A stretch of DNA of 5,744 nt, taken from positions 9,979 through 15,722 of the forward strand of contig DBVT01000131.1 of assembly GCA_002308775.1 (NCBI GenBank), read 5' to 3'. Positions within the stretch are counted from its first letter, which is position 1; the number at the start of each line of letters is the position of its first letter. Positions 1 through 5,744 of the stretch are shown in pieces. A model generated the notes under the pieces. It had not been told where the DNA came from. It did not search any database and worked only from the letters and a program-made list of their open reading frames with translations. The translations under genes were made by a program, and so were the position numbers. This stretch comes from Mageeibacillus sp. UBA1257 (lineage in GTDB: Bacteria; Bacillota; Clostridia; UBA1212; UBA1257).

Positions 1-1605
1 ATCAGTATAAAATACTCGCTTGAAGGAGAAATAAGGCTCGCAAACGCCTCAAATGACGATCTTGAACTCTCTTTTTACGAAGAGGGAGAGAAAAATACCG
101 TCACTTTGAAGGCGAAAAGGACGCTTAAGCTTCAAAGAGCGGAACTTGACAATGTCCATAAGGTCGCGCCGGGAGACAAGGTTTTCTTAAACGGTTACCA
201 GTCCTGGACGGAAACCAAGGAGTTCAGGCTCACGGAGAAACTCAGGAACACGAAAAAGCTTCCGAGGGGTCTTCTTCGCCAGTATGCCTTTGACAAATAC
301 GGAGATGCTTCGTTTTTCGAGAGTAAAAGCATCCCGCTGCACGGGTACGATTTCTTTTACGCGAGAGGGCTGGGGGAGACGTTCATAGTGAACGATAATT
401 ACTCGCTCGCGTATGCAGTATTCACCGTTGAAAGAAAAACGGGGAAGATATCCGTGTTCTCTGATTTCGGAGGGATAACAGTCGCAGAAGGGGAGACTGT
501 GAATTTATTCAGTTATTACAAGGCAGCCGATTACGAGAGCGGCCTTGAGATGTTCAACAGGCTCTACCCCGAAAAGGAGACGAAGAAGATCGTCGGATAC
601 ACTTCCTGGTACAATTATTATCAGGATATCAACGAGAATATAATCCTCAGGGATCTGAACGCTCTGGACGGTTCGTTTGAACTCTTTCAGATAGACGACG
701 GATACGAGACGTTCGTGGGAGACTGGCTCGATGTAGACGGTAAAAAATTCCCTCACGGACTCGCTCCGATAGCCAAAAAGATAAAAGAAAAAGGACTCCG
801 CGCCGGAATATGGCTCGCTCCTTTCGTCGCAGAGACGAAGAGCGCGATCTACAGGGAGCACAGGGACTGGCTAAAAAAAGGCGACGACGGAGAACCCGTG
901 CGCTGCGGAAGCAACTGGTCCGGATTTTACGCTCTCGATCTGGAGCATCCCGAGGTCAAACCGTATATAGCAAAATGCCTGAAGCATTACGCTGATATGG
1001 GCTTTGACTTTTTCAAACTGGACTTTCTCTACGCGGCAAGTCTGAACAGATACGAAGGAAAAACGCGATGCCAGGTCGCGAACGAAGCATACGGTTTTTT
1101 ACGCGAGGTGCTGGGAGACAACAGCATTTTGGGGTGCGGCGGAACGCTCTCAAACTGCATAGGCAGGTTCGACTATATGAGGATAGGTCCGGACGTGTCG
1201 CTGCTGTTTGACGATGTATGGTACATGCATATGATGCACCCCGAAAGGATCTCCACAAAAGTCACGCTGAAAAACACGGTCTACCGCTCTTTTATGAACG
1301 GAAGACTCTTCGGAAACGACCCGGACGTTTTCCTTTTGAGAAGGGAAAATATCAAGCTTTCAGACGAACAGAAGAGGGCTCTGCTCACTATAAATGCTCT
1401 GTTCGGAAGCGTTTTGATGACTTCCGACAATATCGCGAATTACGACTGCGATCAGAAAAAGTTGCTCCAAGAGGCGCTTGAGCTTTCGAAAAAAGCGACA
1501 GTAACAGGATATTTGAGGGACAGCAAATGGATCAGGATCCGTTATACGATCGACGGCGAGGAGAAGATGCTCTCTTACGACACAGAGAAAGGAGTACTGC
1601 AATGA
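1..1605 (+). CDS. Alpha-galactosidase, GH36 family (5' partial)
   Basis: Predicted to hydrolyse terminal alpha-1,6-galactosyl residues from oligosaccharides such as melibiose or raffinose, or from glycoconjugates. The frame is open to base 1, so the start lies upstream; 534 residues are visible. Order: N-terminal beta-sandwich with NGYQSW (residues 64-69), then a (beta/alpha)8 barrel from about residue 196, then a short C-terminal beta domain. Barrel motifs are SWYNYY (near 202), FQIDDGYE (substrate-binding Asp232/Asp233), GDW, GIWLAPF (Trp271), KLDF with the nucleophile Asp341 (codon 1021-1023), and RIGPD with the acid/base Asp398 (codon 1192-1194). The 57-residue nucleophile to acid/base spacing and overall plan resemble the compact Thermotoga maritima GalA type (about 550 aa), so probably only a short N-terminal piece is missing. 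No signal peptide can be judged. A TTG at 106 is an internal Leu codon, not the start, because family-like sequence continues upstream of it. Family assignment is firm; the natural substrate is inferred. Confidence 0.93.
   Translation: MSIKYSLEGEIRLANASNDDLELSFYEEGEKNTVTLKAKRTLKLQRAELDNVHKVAPGDKVFLNGYQSWTETKEFRLTEKLRNTKKLPRGLLRQYAFDKYGDASFFESKSIPLHGYDFFYARGLGETFIVNDNYSLAYAVFTVERKTGKISVFSDFGGITVAEGETVNLFSYYKAADYESGLEMFNRLYPEKETKKIVGYTSWYNYYQDINENIILRDLNALDGSFELFQIDDGYETFVGDWLDVDGKKFPHGLAPIAKKIKEKGLRAGIWLAPFVAETKSAIYREHRDWLKKGDDGEPVRCGSNWSGFYALDLEHPEVKPYIAKCLKHYADMGFDFFKLDFLYAASLNRYEGKTRCQVANEAYGFLREVLGDNSILGCGGTLSNCIGRFDYMRIGPDVSLLFDDVWYMHMMHPERISTKVTLKNTVYRSFMNGRLFGNDPDVFLLRRENIKLSDEQKRALLTINALFGSVLMTSDNIANYDCDQKKLLQEALELSKKATVTGYLRDSKWIRIRYTIDGEEKMLSYDTEKGVLQ
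1588..1594 (+). promoter_or_regulatory. Ribosome binding site inside the end of the GH36 gene
   Basis: AAAGGAG lies 7 nt upstream of the ATG at 1602. It decides the start of the downstream gene: an earlier in-frame ATG at 1527 would add 25 residues of low-complexity, Arg-rich sequence that is simply the GH36 gene read in another frame, and it has no comparable site. Confidence 0.85.
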
Positions 1606-3038
1606 CAGACAGAACAAGCGTGATCTTCGGAAACGAAGTGGATAAAAAGACAGTAAAACAGGCCGAAAAAAGCAAAGCCAAATACGTAAAAAAATACGGT
1701 GACGACTCATCGGCCGATTACAAGATCAGCTTTGAAAAGATCGACGCGCTCGATTTCATCGGGGCTGAGAAGGCTGTTTTCGGAAAAGAAAACGAAAAAT
1801 TCGCCGATAACGCCCTTGTAGTCGGAAATATCCGCATGGGCTTCGGACATTACAGGATATCGATCGCCATGGCATCGTGCGCGAGAGCTCTCGGATACAA
1901 ACCGTACTGGCTCGATCTCGCGTCATTCAATGCAACGGGCTCTGAAATGATCAGGGAGCAGAACAATTTGTATTCCCTTGCGTCGAGGATCTCGCAAAAG
2001 TCGAAACTTTTTAACAAAATCGTCTGGGAGCCCCTCAACAGCGAAGGTTTCAAGAAGCTCACGTACAACGCAAAGGATCAGAAAAACAGCGAGCTGCTCG
2101 TACCGATATTCAAAAACATCCCGAAGGATATACCTTATATCGCGACTCACGTCTGGCCCAGCCAGGGAGCTGTCCACGCCGGACTTACAAACGTAGTCAA
2201 TGCGATACCCGACAACTGGGCTATGGCTCTTCACCTCTCTGAGGGAGCTATGCACGTAGTACAGACGCCTTTCGCTTATTTCGGCTACAAAACGTTCTCC
2301 GGCTTCAGTAAAAAGCCGCTCAAAGGCATTCCCGAGGATCAGATCAGACAGGCGGGCTGCTTTGTCGATCACGAGCTCCTTGCGGATCTCAAGGGAGACA
2401 ACGAGCGCAGAAAAGAGCGCGTGAGAAGCGGCAAACCGATGAGGATACTGATGACCGTAGGAGGCGCGGGCGCCGGATTTGACATGTTTTACTCGATGGT
2501 AAAACACCTTCTCCCTCTTGTCGAAGAGAAGAAAGTCACACTTTTCATCAATTTCGGCGACCACCTTTCCGTTTACGAAAAACTCGTCAAAAAGCTCGGT
2601 ACATTTCCGTGCAGACAGTTCTTCAACGAATATGAAGAACTTAAAAAGTTCGCCGCGGATATCAGGGAAGGGGACGCCGAAGGCATCGTCGCGATATGCA
2701 ACGACGACATATTCAAAGCGGTCTATTCCACAAACCTTCTGATGCCCGTGTCAGATCTTCTCGTAACTAAACCGAGCGAGCTCGTGTATTATCCGATACC
2801 GAAGATATTCATGCGCCATATAGGAGGTCACGAGGTATACGGAGCGATATTCGGCAGCCAGATGGGAGACGCGACGCCGGAGGAACCGGACAAGAAGAGC
2901 ATCAATGAAATGCTCGACAAGATCATCTCCGACAAGGAACTTCTGCCTCATTTCTGCGATAAAATAGACGAACTGAACAAACAGGGATTCTACAACGGAG
3001 CATACGAATGCGTCCGTCTCGCAACGGGTAAAAAGTAA
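1602..3038 (+). CDS. Uncharacterised GT-B-like glycosyltransferase (MGDG synthase/MurG-like pattern)
   Basis: A 478-residue protein I do not recognise as a named enzyme. Residues 1-65 are a charged leader. Residues 71-99 start with a beta strand (ALVVGNIRMG), a glycine turn and GFGHYR (81-85), then a helix; this resembles the GGGH acceptor loop of MGDG synthases and MurG, with His83 in the place of the conserved histidine. THVWPSQGAVHAGL (182-195) is a second conserved-looking block. The second half restarts with RILMTVGGAGAGFDM (291-305), like the GGxG turn opening the C-terminal GT-B domain, and has DLLVTKPSELVYYPIPK (395-411), which parallels the VTKPGG nucleotide-sugar motif of MurG-type enzymes. 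No signal peptide or membrane segment is seen, so it is cytosolic or peripheral. The ATG overlaps the GH36 stop (ATGA), implying translational coupling, and a terminator follows. A GT-B fold is inference from motif order; epimerase-type or phosphorylase-type GT-B enzymes are alternatives. Confidence 0.6.
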   Translation: MTDRTSVIFGNEVDKKTVKQAEKSKAKYVKKYGDDSSADYKISFEKIDALDFIGAEKAVFGKENEKFADNALVVGNIRMGFGHYRISIAMASCARALGYKPYWLDLASFNATGSEMIREQNNLYSLASRISQKSKLFNKIVWEPLNSEGFKKLTYNAKDQKNSELLVPIFKNIPKDIPYIATHVWPSQGAVHAGLTNVVNAIPDNWAMALHLSEGAMHVVQTPFAYFGYKTFSGFSKKPLKGIPEDQIRQAGCFVDHELLADLKGDNERRKERVRSGKPMRILMTVGGAGAGFDMFYSMVKHLLPLVEEKKVTLFINFGDHLSVYEKLVKKLGTFPCRQFFNEYEELKKFAADIREGDAEGIVAICNDDIFKAVYSTNLLMPVSDLLVTKPSELVYYPIPKIFMRHIGGHEVYGAIFGSQMGDATPEEPDKKSINEMLDKIISDKELLPHFCDKIDELNKQGFYNGAYECVRLATGKK

Positions 3039-3054
3039 TAAATATCTCGATTCG

Positions 3055-3105
3055 AACGTCCCGGAGCGGAACTGTAAAAGGTCCTGCTTCGGGATCGTTT
3101 TTCTT
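3055..3105 (+). terminator. Rho-independent terminator ending the GH36/GT-B unit
   Basis: The core stem pairs 3059-3070 with 3082-3094 (TCCCGGAGCGGA against TCCTGCTTCGGGA): 12 pairs, one G-T wobble and one bulged T at 3085, with an 11-nt loop. It can extend outward by AACG (3055-3058) with CGTT (3096-3099) around a bulged T. It is followed at once by TTTTT (3098-3102) then CTT. It begins 17 nt after the stop codon at 3036-3038, as expected for an operon end. Confidence 0.85.
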
Positions 3106-3119
3106 AAAATTTTTACCCG

Positions 3120-3139
3120 AATACGCCTTTTCGCGTATT
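3120..3139. repeat. Perfect 7-bp inverted repeat overlapping the prs -35 box
   Basis: AATACGC (3120-3126) and GCGTATT (3133-3139) are exact inverted copies around a 6-nt centre, CTTTTC. No T-run follows, so it is not a terminator. Its right arm ends in the first two bases of the putative -35 element (3138-3143), a typical operator position. The identity of any binding protein is unknown. Confidence 0.5.
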
Positions 3140-3166
3140 GAATGAGGGCTTGAAAAATGATATAAT
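3138..3166 (+). promoter_or_regulatory. Sigma-70/SigA promoter for prs-pth-mfd
   Basis: The -35 element TTGAAT (3138-3143; 4 of 6 match TTGACA) is separated by exactly 17 nt from a perfect -10 TATAAT (3161-3166). The -10 is preceded by TG and one base (3158-3160), making an extended -10 element. Transcription should start near 3172-3174, giving a leader of roughly 55 nt before the prs start at 3228. The promoter lies just downstream of the terminator, so the two units are separated cleanly. Confidence 0.82.
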
Positions 3167-3213
3167 GAAGTTGAATCTTGAAGGACCCTAATTCTTAAAA
3201 ATAAATATCTTCT

Positions 3214-3218
3214 GGAGG
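3214..3218 (+). promoter_or_regulatory. Ribosome binding site of prs
   Basis: A strong GGAGG sits 9 nt upstream of the ATG at 3228 and supports that start. It lies in the A/T-rich leader between the promoter and the gene. Confidence 0.85.
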
Positions 3219-3227
3219 TACACTTAA

Positions 3228-4385
3228 ATGAATCGGGAAAGAACGCCTTATTCGACAAAATCCGTTCCTGTCGGGAAACTCGGAGTTATCGCGATGGAAA
3301 GCTGCAAGGATCTGGGAGCGGCTGTCGACAAGTGGCTTGTTACGGGAAGAAAAGAACTTTGCGGGGGAGCTCCTGAGACCTTTTTGATCAAAAGCAGGTG
3401 TCCGCGTTTCGGCAACGGTGAAGCAAAAGGTATCATTGATGATTCAGTGAGAGGTGAGGACATTTTTATTCTCGTCGACGTAGGCAACTACAGCTGTACG
3501 TACAATATGATGGGCATTGAAAATCATATGTCTCCCGATGATCATTACCAGGACCTCAAGAGGATGATATCGGCGATAGAAGGACGCGCAAAGAGAATAA
3601 ATATCATAATGCCTTTCCTTTACGGAGGCAGACAGCACAAGAGAGTCGTAAGAGAATCTCTCGACTGCGCGGAAGCGCTCCATGAGCTCGCGAACCTGGG
3701 CATCTCGAACATCATCACATTCGACGCTCACGATGCGAGAGTACAGAACTCCATCCCCCATATGGGATTTGAAAACGCTTTCGCAAACTACCAGTTCGTA
3801 AAGGCGATGATCAAAACGATACCGAACCTGAGCCTCGACAAGGAGCACATGATGATCGTGAGCCCTGATGAAGGCGGAATACACAGGAACATCTTTTACT
3901 CTTCACTGTTCGGCATCGACCTCGGTGTTTTCTATAAGAGAAGAGATTTCAGCAGACTGGTCAACGGCAGAAACCCGATAGTCGCTCACGAATTCATCGG
4001 AGATTCAGTCGAAGGAAAGGACATCCTCATAGTAGACGATATGATCTCATCGGGAGATTCGATAATCGAGACCGCGAGAGACTTAAAGAGCCGCAAAGCC
4101 GGCAGGATATTCATAACGGTGACATATGCGCTTTTTACGGAAGGCGTTGAAAGATTCAACAAAGCGTACGAGGACGGACTGTTCGACAGGATATTCGCGA
4201 CGAACCTCACATACAGAAGACCGGAGCTCGCAGACTGCGAATGGTTTACGGAAGTCGATATGTCAAAATATATCGCGAAGATAATCGACTGCATAAACTA
4301 CGATGAATCTCTCGGAGAACTCATCAACCCCGCAGGCCGCGTGATCGATCTTATGGAGAGATTCCACAGGGGAGAAAGGATCTAA
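3228..4385 (+). CDS. prs: Ribose-phosphate pyrophosphokinase (PRPP synthase), long clostridial type
   Basis: Makes 5-phosphoribosyl-1-pyrophosphate from ribose 5-phosphate and ATP, the precursor for purines, pyrimidines, NAD, His and Trp; cytosolic. The 385 residues exceed the usual 310-320. Family landmarks in order: FGNGEAKG (61-68) and SVRGEDIFIL (73-82) in the N-terminal half; RQHKR (135-139) where classical enzymes have ATP-binding RQD(R/K); FDAHD (165-169) around the conserved His168; SPDEGGIHR (212-220); YKRR (236-239), the flexible catalytic loop Lys/Arg; and DILIVDDMISSGDS (265-278), the PRPP-binding loop. Extra residues appear as a longer N terminus, an insert near 97-110 and a C-terminal tail beyond about 345. 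The Asp-to-His change in RQH and the loop ending SSGDS rather than T(G/A)GT are unlike the classical enzyme. I believe this long form is widespread in Clostridia, so it is probably functional. First gene of the downstream unit, with its own promoter. Confidence 0.9.
   Translation: MNRERTPYSTKSVPVGKLGVIAMESCKDLGAAVDKWLVTGRKELCGGAPETFLIKSRCPRFGNGEAKGIIDDSVRGEDIFILVDVGNYSCTYNMMGIENHMSPDDHYQDLKRMISAIEGRAKRINIIMPFLYGGRQHKRVVRESLDCAEALHELANLGISNIITFDAHDARVQNSIPHMGFENAFANYQFVKAMIKTIPNLSLDKEHMMIVSPDEGGIHRNIFYSSLFGIDLGVFYKRRDFSRLVNGRNPIVAHEFIGDSVEGKDILIVDDMISSGDSIIETARDLKSRKAGRIFITVTYALFTEGVERFNKAYEDGLFDRIFATNLTYRRPELADCEWFTEVDMSKYIAKIIDCINYDESLGELINPAGRVIDLMERFHRGERI
4376..4380 (+). promoter_or_regulatory. 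Ribosome binding site of pth
   Basis: AAGGA lies 5 nt upstream of the GTG at 4386, within GGAGAAAGGA at the end of prs; the GGAG part (4371-4374) is 11 nt upstream. It supports the GTG, which is also the only usable start before the conserved core of the protein. Confidence 0.65.
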
Positions 4386-5000
4386 GTGTTAAGACTTTTC
4401 AGAAGAAAAGAAACGGAAAAGCCGATAATCGTTGCGGGGCTTGGAAATCCGGGCCCCGAATACGAGACGACAAGGCACAACTGCGGATTCCGTGTTATTG
4501 ACGTTCTCTCGTCAAGACACGGGATTTCATTATGCAAACATAAATTCAAGTCCGTTTACGGAGAAGGCAGGATACAGGGCATAAGCCGCAAAATAGTGCT
4601 TTTAAAGCCTCAGACATATATGAATCTCAGCGGAGAGGCGATCTCCGCGGCACTGTCATGGTACAAGTGCACGGAAGCAGATCTGATAGTGGTCTACGAC
4701 GATATCGACCTTCCGAAGGGCAGTATCAGAGTAAGGCCAAAGGGCAGCGCCGGAAGCCACAACGGAATGAGATCGGTTCAGCTGCATACCGACAGCGACA
4801 TTTTCCCCAGAGTGAGAGTAGGAATAGGTAAAAATCCTCCTCAGATGGATCTTGCGGCATACGTGCTCGGCCATTTTACGGACGAGGAAGAGGCTCTCAT
4901 GGGCAAGGCTTTCGAGGCGGCAGCCGAGGCAGTTGAAACCATAATAAAAAGCGGCGCCGAAAAGGCGATGAGCGAGTTCAACGGGGGAAACAACAGGTGA
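4386..5000 (+). CDS. pth: Peptidyl-tRNA hydrolase
   Basis: Cleaves the ester bond of peptidyl-tRNAs released early from ribosomes, recycling tRNA in the cytosol. The 204 residues carry every landmark of bacterial Pth: GLGNPG with Asn21, TRHN with the catalytic His31, TYMNLSG with Asn80, YDDIDLP with Asp105, and GSHNG with Asn126. These match Asn10, His20, Asn68, Asp93 and Asn114 of the E. coli enzyme. The start is GTG, the codon immediately after the prs TAA and in the same frame; no ATG, GTG or TTG occurs between it and the core. That start gives a basic extension of about 11 residues (LRLFRRKETEK) before the first strand, where most Pth proteins have only 2-4 residues. The usual GGHNG is GSHNG here, a mild substitution. 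Its stop overlaps the mfd start, so the genes are probably translated in a coupled way. Confidence 0.96.
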   Translation: MLRLFRRKETEKPIIVAGLGNPGPEYETTRHNCGFRVIDVLSSRHGISLCKHKFKSVYGEGRIQGISRKIVLLKPQTYMNLSGEAISAALSWYKCTEADLIVVYDDIDLPKGSIRVRPKGSAGSHNGMRSVQLHTDSDIFPRVRVGIGKNPPQMDLAAYVLGHFTDEEEALMGKAFEAAAEAVETIIKSGAEKAMSEFNGGNNR

Positions 5001-5744
5001 ATTTCTTCACTGGACTACTGACAGAAAAACTTCGCACAGAAGACAGAATATCAGATGAAAACCGTTTTTACGGTCTCTTCGGAGCCGGAAAAGCGTTTTT
5101 TTTGCGCGAGATCTCGGAGCGGACGGGCGAAAAAATGCTTGTCGTTGCAAAGAGCGAATTGTCGGCGAGAAAATTTTACGAGGATCTTTCTTTCCTTTGC
5201 GGAAGCGAAAATGTGCTGCTGATCGAACCTGCCGAATATATGCTCTATGACGCGTTTCCGACGAGAGTCGGAGGGGTTTTCCAGAGGACTGCTTCGCTTT
5301 TCAAACTTCTGCGCGGTGAATTTAAGGTTGCCGTGACATCTCCGGCTTCTTTGATGGACAGGCTTCCCAAAGGGGAAAAACTGCTCGAAAAGGTCATAAG
5401 GCTCAAAAAAGATGATGAGAGCGACCCGGTAAAAATCATCGCGAAACTCGCGGAAATGGGTTATACGAGGGCGTTCAGGACAGAGGAGCAGGGACAGTTT
5501 TCATTGAGAGGAGACATACTTGACGTCTTCCCGTTCGGAAGCGAGGCCCCTGTGAGATGCGAATTTTTTGACACGGTCATAGAGTCGTTGAGAAATTTCG
5601 ATCCGCTGACTCAGAGAACTTCCGAGGAGATCGATGAAGTCGAAATACTGCCTGATAAGGAAACGACGATCTTCGGAAAATACGACGCCGAAAGAATAAA
5701 AAAAGCGATGACGGCGGCTGCCGAGATGATCAGAGACCGGGGGC
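4997..5744 (+). CDS. mfd: Transcription-repair coupling factor Mfd (3' partial)
   Basis: Mfd recognises RNA polymerase stalled at DNA lesions, pushes it off using ATP and recruits UvrA. Only the first 249 residues of an expected roughly 1,150 are in the window; the frame is open to the right edge. The visible part is the UvrB-like N-terminal module: a degenerate P-loop region at 24-40 (GLFGAGKA, 26-33), YDAFP (84-88), TSPASLMDRLP (114-124), and the most diagnostic block at 155-208, including EEQGQFSLRGDILDVFP and FDPLTQRT. The RecG-like motor and polymerase-binding domains lie beyond the window. The start is GTG at 4997, overlapping the pth stop as GTGA; the next in-frame ATG would remove about 46 conserved residues. 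Only a weak G-rich site (GGGGG, 4983-4987) precedes it, consistent with translational coupling. UvrB is excluded because UvrB would have an intact P-loop near its N terminus. Confidence 0.93.
   Translation, partial: MNFFTGLLTEKLRTEDRISDENRFYGLFGAGKAFFLREISERTGEKMLVVAKSELSARKFYEDLSFLCGSENVLLIEPAEYMLYDAFPTRVGGVFQRTASLFKLLRGEFKVAVTSPASLMDRLPKGEKLLEKVIRLKKDDESDPVKIIAKLAEMGYTRAFRTEEQGQFSLRGDILDVFPFGSEAPVRCEFFDTVIESLRNFDPLTQRTSEEIDEVEILPDKETTIFGKYDAERIKKAMTAAAEMIRDRG

Noticed and set aside
505..861. 118-codon open frame on the - strand inside the GH36 gene
   Set aside because: It lies entirely within the well-supported GH36 barrel coding sequence, shows no recognisable family, and is typical of antisense shadow frames.
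1527..1601. Upstream ATG extension of the GT-B-like gene
   Set aside because: The extra 25 residues overlap the GH36 coding sequence, are Arg-rich and lack a ribosome binding site, whereas the ATG at 1602 has AAAGGAG 7 nt upstream.
1923..2564. 213-codon open frame on the - strand inside the GT-B-like gene
   Set aside because: Long, but it is antisense to a frame with clear motifs and a good ribosome binding site; its translation is Arg/Val-rich, looks like a shadow, and has no coupled partner or promoter.
3113..3125. Possible PurBox-like CCGAA sequence upstream of the prs promoter
   Set aside because: Only the CCGAA core fits; the flanking bases do not match the Bacillus PurR consensus well, and no properly spaced inverted partner is present.
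3171..3227. Riboswitch or attenuator in the prs leader
   Set aside because: The predicted leader is only about 55 nt, A/T-rich, with no stable stem beyond a 4-bp GAAG/CTTC pairing and no T-run hairpin.
1..5744. Mobile element, CRISPR array, toxin-antitoxin or defence system
   Set aside because: No transposase, integrase, repeat-spacer array, tRNA or att-like repeat is visible; all sequence is explained by five genes and one 189-nt intergenic region.

Overview
The window is ordinary, densely packed bacterial chromosome with every gene on the + strand. It most likely comes from a member of the Clostridia (Bacillota). The reasons are AGGAG-type ribosome binding sites, a prs-pth-mfd gene order related to that of Firmicutes, a long (385 aa) clostridial-type PRPP synthase, a peptidyl-tRNA hydrolase with a short basic N-terminal extension, and heavy use of AGA/AGG and ATA codons. 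This placement is inference; no rRNA or other marker is present.

The layout is two transcription units. Unit 1 (1..3038) holds the 3' part of a GH36 alpha-galactosidase, cut by the left edge, and a 478-residue protein with a GT-B glycosyltransferase-like pattern. The second gene starts inside the stop codon of the first (ATGA). The unit ends at a convincing intrinsic terminator (about 3055..3105). Unit 2 starts from an extended -10 promoter (TTGAAT, 17 nt, TGaTATAAT; 3138..3166). It encodes PRPP synthase (prs), peptidyl-tRNA hydrolase (pth) and the N-terminal part of the transcription-repair coupling factor (mfd), cut by the right edge. prs and pth touch with no gap and in the same frame; pth and mfd overlap by 4 nt (GTGA).

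Unit 2 is housekeeping: nucleotide precursor supply, rescue of peptidyl-tRNA, and repair coupled to stalled RNA polymerase. Unit 1 handles sugars: the first enzyme should remove terminal alpha-galactosyl groups, while the second is an uncharacterised, probably nucleotide-sugar-dependent protein whose tight coupling suggests a shared pathway.

No phage, insertion sequence, CRISPR array, RNA gene or defence system is visible. The points most worth a second look are the uncharacterised GT-B-like protein and its link to GH36, the divergent active-site motifs of the PRPP synthase, and a perfect inverted repeat overlapping the prs promoter -35 element.
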